Below are positions 1 through 8,956 of a DNA stretch of 64,000 nucleotides, piece after piece. The stretch spans positions 39,264-103,263 of the forward strand of contig CALXAM010000002.1 of NCBI GenBank assembly GCA_944386285.1, written 5' to 3'. Below the pieces are notes generated by a model. It ran no database searches, had not been told where the DNA came from, and worked only from the letters and a program-made list of their open reading frames with translations. A program made the position numbers and the translations under genes. The stretch comes from an uncultured Clostridia bacterium (GTDB lineage: Bacteria; Bacillota; Clostridia; Oscillospirales; Ruminococcaceae). Every line of letters starts with the position of its first letter. Positions within the stretch are counted from its first letter, which is position 1.

Positions 1-2
1 GG

Positions 3-1181
3 CGATTGGGTGACCGGTTAAAACAGCCGCTGCTGCATACGCTTGATTTTTTGGTGGACACCAATCAAAAAGGAACACTGAAAATGATGACGGGTGATGA
101 CTTCCGTCAAGCACTCAAACAGATTGCGCATCAGCCATTCCGTACGGTTCCATATTTTGATCCCGGTCCATGGGGCGGTCAATGGATGAAACAGATCTGC
201 GGACTTGACCAAAATGAGAAGAACTTTGCTTGGAGCTTTGACGGTGTACCGGAGGAGAACAGCTTGCTGCTTCAAAACGGCAGTGATGTGCTCGAAGTTC
301 CTGCGATGGATTTGGTACTGTATCAGCCGCAGGCATTGCTTGGCACACGTGTCTATGGACGTTTCGGAGCGGAATTTCCAATTCGATTTGACTTTTTGGA
401 TACGATGGAAGGCGGGAATCTGTCGCTTCAGGTACATCCGCTTACGGAATATATCCAACGGACATTCGGAATGCATTATACACAAGACGAGAGCTATTAT
501 CTGTTAGATGCACAGGAAGATGCCTGTGTCTATTTGGGAATTAAAACCGGTACGAAGCCTCAAGAAATGATTGAGGCGCTGAAAACGGCACAGGAAACGG
601 GAGAGCCATTCGATGCTGAGCGCTATGTCAACCGCATTCCGGCCAAAAAGCATGATCATTTCCTGATTCCCGCTGGAACGGTTCACTGTTCCGGAAGAAA
701 CGCAATGGTACTTGAGATCAGCGCCACACCGTACATTTTTACGTTTAAGCTGTATGATTGGGGACGTTTGGGCCTTGATGGCCGTCCGCGTCCGATTCAT
801 ATTGAACACGGTGAGCAGGTGATCCAGTTTGACCGTATGACCGAATGGGTTCATGAAAATCTTGTGAATGCTGTTCGTGTGCTGCATGAAGATGAACATC
901 TTAAAGTAGAGCACACGGGTTTGCATGCGCTTGAATTTTTGGAAACAACACGTTTTTGGTTTGATGCACCGTTTGAGCTTGAGCGGAATGATTCGGTAAG
1001 TATGCTTAATTTGATCGAGGGTGAGGCTGCGGTAATCTCATCGCCGACAGATGCGTTTGAACCATTTACCGTGCATTATGCTGAAACGTTTATTGTTCCG
1101 GTTGGTGCAGGCACCTATCGGATTGCACCGCTCCATGAAGGAGAACACTGCGCAGTCATCCGTGCAGAGGTACGAGGCTGA
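3..1181 (+). CDS. Class I mannose-6-phosphate isomerase, 5' end cut by the window
   Basis: Likely interconverts mannose-6-phosphate and fructose-6-phosphate in the cytoplasm. The cupin-type PMI signature is visible: a GGNLSLQVHP stretch supplies a metal-ligand histidine and PAGTVHCSG matches the conserved PaGtvHa motif. The frame is open to the first base of the window, and the first possible start inside it (TTG at 6) has no ribosome-binding site, so the gene probably begins upstream. About 390 residues are present; some clostridial class I enzymes are longer (near 580 aa), which fits a truncated N-terminus. The gene ends at a terminator shared with the convergent kinase gene. Family assignment is firm, exact substrate less so. 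Confidence 0.85.
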   Translation, partial: RLGDRLKQPLLHTLDFLVDTNQKGTLKMMTGDDFRQALKQIAHQPFRTVPYFDPGPWGGQWMKQICGLDQNEKNFAWSFDGVPEENSLLLQNGSDVLEVPAMDLVLYQPQALLGTRVYGRFGAEFPIRFDFLDTMEGGNLSLQVHPLTEYIQRTFGMHYTQDESYYLLDAQEDACVYLGIKTGTKPQEMIEALKTAQETGEPFDAERYVNRIPAKKHDHFLIPAGTVHCSGRNAMVLEISATPYIFTFKLYDWGRLGLDGRPRPIHIEHGEQVIQFDRMTEWVHENLVNAVRVLHEDEHLKVEHTGLHALEFLETTRFWFDAPFELERNDSVSMLNLIEGEAAVISSPTDAFEPFTVHYAETFIVPVGAGTYRIAPLHEGEHCAVIRAEVRG

Positions 1182-1198
1182 TTTAAAAAGAAGATAAG

Positions 1199-1231
1199 AA
1201 AAGACCTGTTCTTATGAACAGGTCTTTTTTT
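1199..1231. terminator. Bidirectional terminator between convergent genes
   Basis: An 11-bp perfect stem (AAGACCTGTTC / GAACAGGTCTT) with a 4-nt loop is flanked by A-rich and T-rich tracts, so it can act on both strands for the isomerase gene and the convergent kinase gene. Confidence 0.9.
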
Positions 1232-1237
1232 ATTTCA

Positions 1238-2356
1238 TTAACCGATATATTTATGAAGAATATCGTACATTTCAGTCCAATGATCTTCCATTTCAGCGAC
1301 GAGTTTAAACTGCGTGCGCGCCCGAACCAGATTATGTTCATCATATTGGGTACGGAAATATGTGTCACCTTGCAGATAGTCCGTTAAAAAACGAATGCCA
1401 CATTCGAGCGTCATGATTTTTGCGCCCCATGGCAGACATTCGCACTCAAGCGGTGTCAGCGCACCATGTGTTCCTTCCAGATAGCCTTTGGTATAAAGCT
1501 CGTACAGATTAAGATCAAAATGAACCTTGTCAAGATCAGGTTCATCCTCGAGCGCTGTAGAAGCGCCGAAACGAATGGCGTCGCCATAGTCAAACAGCGC
1601 AAGTCCCGGCATAATTGTGTCGAGGTCAACGATACAAATTCCTGCACCCGTTTCAGGGTCAAACAGGATATTGTTGAGTTTCGTATCATTGTGTGTGACA
1701 CGGCAGGGAAGCTCTCCGGCTTTTTGTAAGTCAAACAACCGGCTGCAATCTTTTCTGTGTCTTGCAGCAAACGAGATTTCTTCTACAGCAGTTTGTGCAC
1801 GATCAAATTTGTCCGTTAAAACTGCGCGCCGCAGACTTCTATAACGGTGAGGTGTGTCATGAAAGCGCGGAATCGTCTCGTAAAGAGAAGACGCGTCATA
1901 GTCACGCAGCATATATAAAAATGTGCCAAAGCTTTTTGCCGCTTGATAGAAATGCTCCGGAACTTCGACTTTATCAAGAGAAAATGTGTTTTCCACATAT
2001 TCATAACAGCGCCAGCAGCCACCGGTGCTGTCTTCAAAATATGTGTTTCCTGTTTTGGTACGTAAAACGGACAGCGTTTCACGTTTGGGATCACCACCGC
2101 GTTCGATGATTTTCTTTTTTAGATATTCCGTAACGCCGATGATGTTATCCATGACCTGCTCAGGATGCTTAAAAACATTGGTGTTGATCTTTTGCAGGAT
2201 AAAGCGCTTGTTTTCGCCGTTGTCACAATGAACGGAAACGTTGAATGTTTCATTGATGTGACCACTGCCAAAACGAATTGCATCCGTGATCTCACCACCA
2301 AAATCAAATGCAGCCAATGCTTGATTTCGAGCCGCATAGTTTAACCTGTTTTTCAT
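1238..2356 (-). CDS. Aminoglycoside-phosphotransferase-fold kinase, N-acetylhexosamine 1-kinase-like
   Basis: Predicted 372-residue cytoplasmic small-molecule kinase of the APH/choline-kinase fold. The Brenner motif HNDTKLNN (about 222-229) holds the catalytic Asp, and the following DLDTIMPG (about 244-251) holds the metal-binding Asp. Length and the DLDT signature resemble NahK-type anomeric sugar kinases, so phosphorylation of an N-acetylhexosamine or another sugar is a reasonable guess; the substrate is not proven. The start chosen is the ATG at 2356, which has GGAGG nine bases upstream; an upstream in-frame ATG at 2401 has no such site. It has its own promoter and a hairpin in its leader. 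The tail-to-tail isomerase is also a sugar-phosphate enzyme. Confidence 0.85.
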   Translation of the reverse strand: MKNRLNYAARNQALAAFDFGGEITDAIRFGSGHINETFNVSVHCDNGENKRFILQKINTNVFKHPEQVMDNIIGVTEYLKKKIIERGGDPKRETLSVLRTKTGNTYFEDSTGGCWRCYEYVENTFSLDKVEVPEHFYQAAKSFGTFLYMLRDYDASSLYETIPRFHDTPHRYRSLRRAVLTDKFDRAQTAVEEISFAARHRKDCSRLFDLQKAGELPCRVTHNDTKLNNILFDPETGAGICIVDLDTIMPGLALFDYGDAIRFGASTALEDEPDLDKVHFDLNLYELYTKGYLEGTHGALTPLECECLPWGAKIMTLECGIRFLTDYLQGDTYFRTQYDEHNLVRARTQFKLVAEMEDHWTEMYDILHKYIG

Positions 2357-2431
2357 AATAGAGATTCCTCCGTTTGGCATTAATGCCATGTTCATACGCA
2401 CGAGGGGAAATCAAAAAAAGTATGTGCGCAA

Positions 2432-2463
2432 GGAAAAAGCGGAGCAAGTGCACCGCTTTTTCC
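2432..2463 (-). promoter_or_regulatory. Leader hairpin, possible attenuator of the kinase gene
   Basis: Perfect 11-bp inverted repeat (GGAAAAAGCGG / CCGCTTTTTCC) with a 10-nt loop. It lies about 20 nt downstream of the predicted transcription start on the minus strand and upstream of the kinase start, and is followed in the transcript by CTTTTTCCTT, like a weak intrinsic terminator. No gene ends here, so a leader role is more likely than simple termination. Confidence 0.5.
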
Positions 2464-2490
2464 TTTCATAAAACCCATATAATATCTGTT

Positions 2491-2519
2491 ATTATACTCC
2501 TGATATTGGGATTTGTAAA
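2491..2519 (-). promoter_or_regulatory. Sigma-A promoter of the kinase gene
   Basis: On the minus strand: -35 TTTACA (2519-2514), 17-bp spacer, -10 TATAAT (2496-2491). The predicted start is near 2484, giving a leader of roughly 130 nt that contains the 2432-2463 hairpin. Confidence 0.8.
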
Positions 2520-2593
2520 GGCAAAATCGAAATTTTGCTTGCGGAAAAACAGGAAAACGGGAGAAGAAACCATAAAATCTGTCATAATCCTGA

Positions 2594-2622
2594 TTGAAAA
2601 AGCAAAATAGATGATGTATAAT
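2594..2622 (+). promoter_or_regulatory. Sigma-A promoter of ychF
   Basis: TTGAAA (2594-2599), 17-bp spacer, TATAAT (2617-2622), about 46 bases before the ychF start. With the divergent kinase promoter it accounts for the gene-free stretch 2357-2668. Confidence 0.85.
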
Positions 2623-2668
2623 TGGTGCAAAACGAAATTTTCAATTTGAAAATGAAAGAGGAAAAGAA

Positions 2669-3763
2669 ATGAAATTAGGAATGGTAGGGCTGCCGAATGT
2701 CGGCAAGAGCACCTTGTTTAATGCAATCACCAATGCGGGAGCTGAAAGTGCAAACTATCCGTTTTGTACGATCGAGCCGAATGTCGGTGTGGTGTCTGTC
2801 CCGGACGAGCGGCTTGACCGGCTGGCTGAAATGTATCATCCGGTGAAGTTTACACCGGCTGTTCTAGAGTTTGTGGACATTGCAGGACTTGTAAAGGGCG
2901 CCTCCAAGGGTGAAGGCCTTGGAAATAAATTTTTGGCGGATATCCGTGAAGTGGATGCCATTGTCCATGTGGTACGTTGCTTTGAAGATGAAAATATTAT
3001 TCATGTAGACGGTGAGATTGGACCGGCGCGTGATATCGAAACGATCAATCTGGAACTTGTTTTCTCTGATATGGAGATTATTGACCGCCGGATCGATAAG
3101 CTCAGAAAACTTGTAAAATCCGATAAAAAGAATCAGCCGGAGCTCGATGTTGCACTCCGTATTCAGGAATGCTTACAGGAAGGAAAGCCGGCGCGTTCAC
3201 TGGAGTTTACTGAGGATGAAGCTGCTTTGGCAAAAGGATTTTCGCTTCTTTCCATGAAACCGGTGATCTATGCTGCGAACATGAGTGAGTCGGATTTCAT
3301 CAATCATATTGAAACAAATCCATATTATCAGCAGGTTTGTGAGATCGCAAAAGAAGAACACGCAGCAGTGCTGCCGATCTGTGCAAAAATTGAAGAAGAA
3401 ATTTCGGATATGTCTAAAGAGGACAAAGCAATGTTCTTAGAAGAACTGCATCTGCATGAATCGGGTCTTGACCGCATTATCAAAGAGGGATATGCGCTGC
3501 TGGGGCTTATTTCCTATTTGACTGCGGGAGAACCGGAAGTGCGTGCATGGACGATTACCAAGGGAACAAAAGCACCACAGGCTGCCGGAAAAATTCACAG
3601 TGATTTTGAACGTGGATTTATTCGTGCAGAGGTGGTTTCCTATGATGATCTGATGGCATGCGGCTCTATGATCGCAGCAAAAGAAAAAGGTCTTGTTCGT
3701 TCAGAAGGAAAAGACTATGTGATGCGCGATGGTGATATCGTGCTGTTCCGGTTTAACGTGTAA
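2669..3763 (+). CDS. ychF: Redox-regulated ATPase YchF (Obg-related)
   Basis: Universally conserved P-loop ATPase of the Obg family that associates with ribosomes. Visible motifs are the P-loop GLPNVGKS (residues 7-14), the G3-like DIAG (70-73), and NMSE at 204-207 in place of the GTPase NKxD; NMxE is the hallmark that gives YchF its ATP preference. The C-terminal third is the TGS-like domain. At 364 residues it is full length. AGAGG lies upstream of the ATG. It heads a likely three-gene unit with two TrkA-type proteins, 20 bases from the next start. Confidence 0.97.
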   Translation: MKLGMVGLPNVGKSTLFNAITNAGAESANYPFCTIEPNVGVVSVPDERLDRLAEMYHPVKFTPAVLEFVDIAGLVKGASKGEGLGNKFLADIREVDAIVHVVRCFEDENIIHVDGEIGPARDIETINLELVFSDMEIIDRRIDKLRKLVKSDKKNQPELDVALRIQECLQEGKPARSLEFTEDEAALAKGFSLLSMKPVIYAANMSESDFINHIETNPYYQQVCEIAKEEHAAVLPICAKIEEEISDMSKEDKAMFLEELHLHESGLDRIIKEGYALLGLISYLTAGEPEVRAWTITKGTKAPQAAGKIHSDFERGFIRAEVVSYDDLMACGSMIAAKEKGLVRSEGKDYVMRDGDIVLFRFNV

Positions 3764-3783
3764 TACAGGTTGAGGAGAGAGTT

Positions 3784-4404
3784 ATGAATATTCTTGTAGT
3801 AGGATGCGGAAAAGTCGGTGCACGTCTTGCGACGGTACTGGCAGAAGAAGGACATATGGTATCGGTGATTGACCGAAGCGAGGAACGCTTAGAGGCGCTG
3901 CCGGATGATTTTGACGGAATGAAAACATGCGGTGTTCCGATTGACCAGGATGTTTTGCGCGAAGCAGGAATTGAAAACTGCGACGCGCTTGCGGCGGTCA
4001 GTTCGGATGATAATGTAAACATTATGGTCAGTCAGGTGGCAAAAAAGATTTTTGGCATTCAAAACGTGGTCACGCGGATTTACACGCCGGATCGTGAAGA
4101 TGTATTTTCTCATTTTGGACTCAGTACGGTTTGTCCGACGCATTTGACGGTGAGTGCCATTCACTCGGCTGTTGTCGAGCATGATTCACCCAGAATGCTC
4201 AATATCGGATCGCATACCATGAAATTTTCGATTCATCCCGTTCCGCGCGCAATGGTAGGGGTAGCGGCATTTGCTTATGATCCGGGCGACGATTCGTCTT
4301 TATTTGCTGTTTTGCATGAAGATGACACCATGTCGCTCAATAATAATTGTAAAGAGAAACTGAAAGCAACCGATCGGCTTGTGATCAGCAGGATTGTGGA
4401 TTGA
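3784..4404 (+). CDS. TrkA-family potassium uptake regulator (RCK protein 1)
   Basis: 206-residue cytoplasmic regulatory protein with an N-terminal Rossmann nucleotide-binding RCK domain (GCGKVG at 7-12, acidic residue after strand 2 in VIDRSEE). The C-terminal region after about residue 140 corresponds to the RCK-C/TrkA-C part but is divergent. Such proteins gate TrkH/KtrB-type K+ channels in response to NAD(H), ATP or c-di-AMP. It sits 12 bases before a second TrkA-like gene, so the two probably form a regulatory pair. No TrkH/KtrB channel gene is present in the window. Confidence 0.88.
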   Translation: MNILVVGCGKVGARLATVLAEEGHMVSVIDRSEERLEALPDDFDGMKTCGVPIDQDVLREAGIENCDALAAVSSDDNVNIMVSQVAKKIFGIQNVVTRIYTPDREDVFSHFGLSTVCPTHLTVSAIHSAVVEHDSPRMLNIGSHTMKFSIHPVPRAMVGVAAFAYDPGDDSSLFAVLHEDDTMSLNNNCKEKLKATDRLVISRIVD

Positions 4405-4416
4405 GGGGGAAGCACG

Positions 4417-5082
4417 ATGCGAGTTGTAATTGTAGGTGCAGGAAAAGTCGGGTATTATCTGGCAAAAACATTGATGGAGCATGGACATGTTCCGACACTG
4501 ATTGATACAGATCGTACAACATGTGCGTTTGTTGCAGACAATCTTGATGTTTCGGTGATCTGGGGCGATGGTACTACCACAGAGACACTCAAATCAGCAG
4601 GAACCGGAATGTGTGATGCGTTTGTCAGCGTAACCGGACAGGATGAGGGAAACCTGATTAGCTGTCAGCTTGCAAAACAGGTATTCAATGTCAAAAAGAC
4701 GATTGCAAAGGTAAACAATCCGAAAAATGCACGTGTGATGCGTGAACTTGGTATTGATATTGCAATCAGCAGTACCGAGAATATTGCAAGTTTGATTGAG
4801 CACGAAGTAGACACCGCAAAAATTAAGCGGCTGGTTGCCATCAATCAGGGCGAGGCGTCGATTTGTGAAGCGGTTCTTCCGCCGGATTATAAACTGCACG
4901 GCATTCGCCTGTCCGAAATTCGTCTGCCAAGTGTCGCAGTCATTATTTCAATTAGCCGTGCGGGTAAAACGATTATCCCTCGTGGTGAAACGCAGCTGTT
5001 ATCCGGTGATAAAGTGCTGTTTTTGACGAAAAATGATGCGCTTTATAAAGTGCAGCAGCTTTTAAAATTAGAGAAAATGTAA
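4417..5082 (+). CDS. TrkA-family potassium uptake regulator (RCK protein 2)
   Basis: 221 residues with RCK-N domain (GAGKVG at 7-12, DTD after strand 2) and a clearer TrkA-C domain from about residue 140, where the VAVIISISRAGKTIIPRG stretch and a final DKVLFL strand are typical. It is the paralogue of the gene just upstream and is cotranscribed with it. Expected partner is a TrkH/KtrB-like K+ transporter located elsewhere. A strong terminator follows its stop. Confidence 0.92.
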   Translation: MRVVIVGAGKVGYYLAKTLMEHGHVPTLIDTDRTTCAFVADNLDVSVIWGDGTTTETLKSAGTGMCDAFVSVTGQDEGNLISCQLAKQVFNVKKTIAKVNNPKNARVMRELGIDIAISSTENIASLIEHEVDTAKIKRLVAINQGEASICEAVLPPDYKLHGIRLSEIRLPSVAVIISISRAGKTIIPRGETQLLSGDKVLFLTKNDALYKVQQLLKLEKM

Positions 5083-5086
5083 GCAA

Positions 5087-5117
5087 AAAGCAGTCGGAAA
5101 TCCGACTGCTTTCATTG
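5087..5117 (+). terminator. Terminator of the ychF-trkA unit
   Basis: Long stem AAAGCAGTCGGA / TCCGACTGCTTT with a tight AA-centred loop, followed by CATTGTTTT, immediately after the second trkA stop. Confidence 0.85.
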
Positions 5118-5165
5118 TTTTCATCGGAAATCTTTACGGTTTATTCACTTCTTTTTTCATAGGTA

Positions 5166-5174
5166 TGGTATACT
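5166..5174 (+). promoter_or_regulatory. Extended -10 promoter of the response regulator operon
   Basis: TGG followed by TATACT forms an extended -10 element about 66 bases before the response regulator start. A TTCACT at 5144-5149 is only a poor -35 at 19-bp spacing, so the extended -10 is the main signal. Confidence 0.55.
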
Positions 5175-5239
5175 TGCATTATAAATTGGTTTTATTTTTC
5201 GTTTTAATTCAAAATTATATTCGCAGGGAGGAATATCAA

Positions 5240-5956
5240 ATGGCTTCTGAAAAAATTATGGTCGTTGATGACGATAAAAATATTTGCGAGTTATTGCGGC
5301 TTTATCTTGAAAAGGAAGGATACAATGTGATCCTGTGTCACGATGGCCAAGAGGCTGTTGTGAAATTCAATGCACTCAATCCGGATATGATTCTGCTCGA
5401 TATCATGCTTCCGTCACTTGACGGCTGGCAGGTTTGCCGGGAGATCCGTAAAAAATCAAACGTTCCGATCATTATGCTCACTGCAAAAGGTGAAACATTC
5501 GACAAAGTGCTCGGCCTTGAACTCGGTGCCGATGACTACGTGGTCAAACCGTTTGATACAAAAGAAATTGTTGCCCGTATCAAAGCGGTGTTCCGTCGGA
5601 TCTCCCAGACCTCTCAGACAGAAGAGGTGAAAGAGGTTTCCTATGATAAACTGGTTGTCAACATGACACGGTATGAATTAAAAGTGGATGGAAAAGTGGT
5701 CGATACACCACCGAAAGAATTGGAGCTGCTGTTCCATTTAGCGTCCAATCCGAACCGTGTTTATACAAGAGATCAGCTTTTGGATGAGGTATGGGGATTT
5801 GAATATTACGGCGATTCCCGTACCATCGATGTACATGTTAAACGTCTGCGTGAAAAGCTTGAAGGCGTATCCGATCAATGGGCACTGAAAACGGTTTGGG
5901 GCGTTGGCTACAAGTTTGAAGTAAAGGATCAACCGGCGTCCGAATCCACGAAATAA
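5240..5956 (+). CDS. OmpR/PhoB-family response regulator
   Basis: 238-residue DNA-binding response regulator. The receiver domain occupies about 1-120, with acidic pocket DDD at 10-12, phospho-acceptor Asp54 in MILLDIMLP, and Lys in VVKPF. A winged-helix C-terminal domain follows (about 135-235, ending ALKTVWGVGYKF). The start at 5240 is chosen because GGGAGG lies just upstream and the receiver fold begins there; the frame extends further upstream without support. The sensor kinase starts 4 bases after the stop and an HtrA protease follows, so it probably answers to an envelope signal; the stimulus is unknown. Confidence 0.95.
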   Translation: MASEKIMVVDDDKNICELLRLYLEKEGYNVILCHDGQEAVVKFNALNPDMILLDIMLPSLDGWQVCREIRKKSNVPIIMLTAKGETFDKVLGLELGADDYVVKPFDTKEIVARIKAVFRRISQTSQTEEVKEVSYDKLVVNMTRYELKVDGKVVDTPPKELELLFHLASNPNRVYTRDQLLDEVWGFEYYGDSRTIDVHVKRLREKLEGVSDQWALKTVWGVGYKFEVKDQPASESTK

Positions 5957-5960
5957 GACG

Positions 5961-7436
5961 ATGGCTATGCAAAAAAGTATTTTTTCAAAATATTTTATGA
6001 TTTGTGCGGTGCTGATTATCATGTGTATTGTCATTCTCGGTACTGTGTTTCTGGGATTTGCCGCACAATATAATAAAACGCAGACATTTGATTCGCTTAG
6101 GCGAAATGCGCAGAGCATCGGCGAGTTGTTTTCGAGTTACTCTGAGGGAACCAGTGGGTTTACGGAAAAAACATTCGACGTCTATTTAAAAAATACAGCG
6201 CAAACGCTCGGCGCACAGATTTTTATTACCAATGCGGAAGGAAAAACGATTTACTGCACAGAGCAAACGCCCTGCCGTCATACTGCGCAGAAAATTTCTT
6301 CCTCTGTCATTACACCGCTTGTAACGACGGGAAATTATGCGGAGCTTGGGAAATTGGGCGGCGTGTATTCGGAACGATATCACACCGTGGCCGTTACTAC
6401 AGCGGCAGACTTTCAGACGTACTGTATCTTTGTTTCGGTTTATGATTCGGGACAGCAGAAAGTCTTTTTAAATGAACTCATAAAAATGTTTCTCATTTCC
6501 GCGGCTGTGGTTTTGGTGATCGCCTGCATTGCCATCTATTTTATTTCTGTTCAGCTTGTAAAGCCGCTTCGGCAAATGTCGGATGCTGCAAAGAAATTCG
6601 GACGGGGAGAATTTGACACCCGTTTGGAAGTGACCAGTTATGATGAGATGGGACAGCTTGCAATGTCATTAAATCAAATGGCGCAGTCACTGTCTACCAC
6701 TGAGAATGCACGCAGAAGCTTTACCGCAAATATTTCCCACGAGTTAAAAACGCCGATGACAACGATTTCAGGATTTGTCGACGGTATTTTAGACGGAACG
6801 ATTCCACCGGAGCAGCAGCGTCATTATCTGACGATTGTTTCGGAGGAAACCAAACGATTGTCACGCCTTGTGCGGACGATGCTGAATCTTTCGCGTATTG
6901 AAGCGGGAGAGATGCAGATGAAACGTACGAAGTTTAATATTGTGGACACCATTTGCCAAACGGTATTTCTGTTTGAAAAACAGATTGAAGAAAAGCATCT
7001 GGAGGTTCGCGGCCTCGATCATGAAAAAGTTATGGTGGAAGCTGATCCGGATCTCATGTATCAGGTCGTTTACAATCTGACAGAAAATGCTGTGAAGTTT
7101 GTAAATGACGGCGGATATCTGGCGTTTGATTTTTCATCTGATGCAAAGCATATTTATGTGAGCGTGAAAAATAGCGGCACAGGACTCAGCAAAGAAGAAA
7201 TTCCAAAGATTTTTGATCGCTTTTATAAAACAGACCGCTCCAGAGGGTTAGATAAAAACGGCGTAGGTCTTGGACTTTATATTGTGCGCTCGATCGTGAG
7301 CTTGCACGGCGGTGAAATTATTGTGCGCAGCACAGAAGGTGAGTTTGTCGAATTCATGTTTTCACTGCCCTATATGCGGCAGAGTACCAAATTTAAAAAG
7401 AACCCGCCGGCCTCTTCTTTAACAGAAGCAGAGTGA
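5961..7436 (+). CDS. Sensor histidine kinase with HAMP domain
   Basis: 491-residue membrane kinase, partner of the upstream regulator. Order: TM1 about 10-34, extracytoplasmic sensor region about 35-172, TM2 about 174-196, HAMP about 197-250, HisKA with His260 in NISHELKTP, and HATPase_c with the N box (YNLTENAVKF) and G boxes (NGVGLGLY). Translation is probably coupled to the regulator (4-base gap, weak Shine-Dalgarno). The layout, followed by HtrA, is reminiscent of CssRS or WalRK envelope-stress arrangements, but orthology cannot be decided from sequence alone. Confidence 0.95.
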   Translation: MAMQKSIFSKYFMICAVLIIMCIVILGTVFLGFAAQYNKTQTFDSLRRNAQSIGELFSSYSEGTSGFTEKTFDVYLKNTAQTLGAQIFITNAEGKTIYCTEQTPCRHTAQKISSSVITPLVTTGNYAELGKLGGVYSERYHTVAVTTAADFQTYCIFVSVYDSGQQKVFLNELIKMFLISAAVVLVIACIAIYFISVQLVKPLRQMSDAAKKFGRGEFDTRLEVTSYDEMGQLAMSLNQMAQSLSTTENARRSFTANISHELKTPMTTISGFVDGILDGTIPPEQQRHYLTIVSEETKRLSRLVRTMLNLSRIEAGEMQMKRTKFNIVDTICQTVFLFEKQIEEKHLEVRGLDHEKVMVEADPDLMYQVVYNLTENAVKFVNDGGYLAFDFSSDAKHIYVSVKNSGTGLSKEEIPKIFDRFYKTDRSRGLDKNGVGLGLYIVRSIVSLHGGEIIVRSTEGEFVEFMFSLPYMRQSTKFKKNPPASSLTEAE

Positions 7437-7465
7437 TCGGATAGAGTATGCAAGGAGGATCTTTC

Positions 7466-8917
7466 ATGCAGGAAGAATACAGACCTGGTTTTGGAAATGG
7501 AAAAAATGAATCGTCCGAATCAGCGGAGCAGATGTCCGGATCGATGCAGCCGGAAAACGGGAATGTGACACAGCCTTATCAGGAATCACAGCCCAATCCG
7601 CCACAATGGCCAAACGATCAGAATATGCACGCAGATACGAACTTTGCATCTTCGCAGCCGCCGTTTGCGTCGAATCGGCCGGAGGGACAATGGAACTATT
7701 GCGATTATGGACCGATCGGCACGGAAGAACCAAAGTCCGCGAATGATCATAAAAAAGAGAAAAAGCCGGGAGCGGGACTGCGCGTGTTTGCCATTGTAAT
7801 GAGCGTGTTGTTCGTTTTGTCCGCAGGTGGATTTGCGGCTGTCTTATTAGGCGGTCAGTTTAAACAGACGGTATCGACGGAGAGTTCAGAGGTATCCGGT
7901 CCGCTGTTCCAGACTGAATCGACACCGGATGGAACAGCAGATGATGAGATTATCGAAGGCGAACCGCTCACAAACAGTCAGATTTATCGCAAAGTAGAAC
8001 CGGCTGTCGTTGGAATCGTCGGCTATACACGCAGTGTGACAGGAACACAGCCGATGAGCCAGGGTTCAGGCGTTGTATTTCGTGAAGATGGTTACATCGT
8101 AACGAATAATCACGTTGTGACAAATGAAGAAACCGGTGCGGTCTATGATAAAATCGAAGTGATTCTTTCCAGTGGTGACAGCTACATTGCGACGTTTGTA
8201 GGCGGCGACCGGCAATCGGATCTTGCAGTGCTGAAAGTAGATGCCACAGGCATGCATGCGGCTGTGTTTGGCGACTCGGATAAGCTTGAGGTTGGCGACG
8301 AGGCAATTGTAATTGGTAATCCGAGCGGCCTTGCTTTAGCAGGCAGCTTTACGCACGGTTATATTTCGGCGCTCAATCGTACCGTCTATGTTTCAACGAT
8401 TGGTTCTAACGTGAACTTCATTCAGACAGATGCGGCAATCAACCCCGGAAACTCCGGCGGCGCTTTGGTCAACAAATATGGTCAAGTGGTTGGAATTACT
8501 TCGGCAAAACTTGCGGAAGAGGGGTATGAGGGAATTGGATTTGCAATTCCTGTGAATGATGCAAAGCCAATCATTGAATCGCTGATTCAAAGCGGCTATG
8601 TAACAGGCAGAGTCTATATCGGCATTACCTATCGTGCGATCTCTGAAACGATTGCTGAGCTCAACTCGATTCCTCGCGGATTGCGTGTCATTGCAATCGA
8701 TGAAAATGCGGATGTTGCAAAACAGGGATTGCAGGTTGGCGATATTATTACAAAGCTCGATGATACAGAAGTGTATGATTCCGAAACGGTAGACGCGGTT
8801 TTGACCGGAAAGAAACCAGGTGATTCGATTAAGATCACGGTTTATCGTGTGAATACTGATACCGGTGTTGCTTCTACCTTAGAAATTACTGCAACACTTG
8901 CAGAAAAAACATCGTAA
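7466..8917 (+). CDS. HtrA/DegP-like membrane-anchored serine protease with PDZ domain
   Basis: 483-residue trypsin-like protease for extracytoplasmic quality control. A Pro/Gln/Asn-rich cytoplasmic N-terminus (1-100) is followed by one membrane segment (about 106-129), a linker, and the protease domain with triad His216 (TNNHVV), Asp252 (QSDLAVLKV) and Ser330 (NPGNSGGALV), then one PDZ domain (about 370-475). The start at 7466 follows AAGGAGG at 7 bases; an in-frame ATG at 7448 lies before that site and is not used here. It is third in the two-component operon, which suggests it is a target or partner of that system. A strong terminator follows. Confidence 0.96.
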   Translation: MQEEYRPGFGNGKNESSESAEQMSGSMQPENGNVTQPYQESQPNPPQWPNDQNMHADTNFASSQPPFASNRPEGQWNYCDYGPIGTEEPKSANDHKKEKKPGAGLRVFAIVMSVLFVLSAGGFAAVLLGGQFKQTVSTESSEVSGPLFQTESTPDGTADDEIIEGEPLTNSQIYRKVEPAVVGIVGYTRSVTGTQPMSQGSGVVFREDGYIVTNNHVVTNEETGAVYDKIEVILSSGDSYIATFVGGDRQSDLAVLKVDATGMHAAVFGDSDKLEVGDEAIVIGNPSGLALAGSFTHGYISALNRTVYVSTIGSNVNFIQTDAAINPGNSGGALVNKYGQVVGITSAKLAEEGYEGIGFAIPVNDAKPIIESLIQSGYVTGRVYIGITYRAISETIAELNSIPRGLRVIAIDENADVAKQGLQVGDIITKLDDTEVYDSETVDAVLTGKKPGDSIKITVYRVNTDTGVASTLEITATLAEKTS

Positions 8918-8923
8918 ACATTG

Positions 8924-8956
8924 AAAGCCTGCCTCGTCGAAAAGGCAGGCTTTTTA
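8924..8956 (+). terminator. Terminator after htrA
   Basis: Stem AAAGCCTGCCT / AGGCAGGCTTT with an 8-nt loop and a T5 run. It is A-rich on the other side and may also stop minus-strand transcription. Confidence 0.9.
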
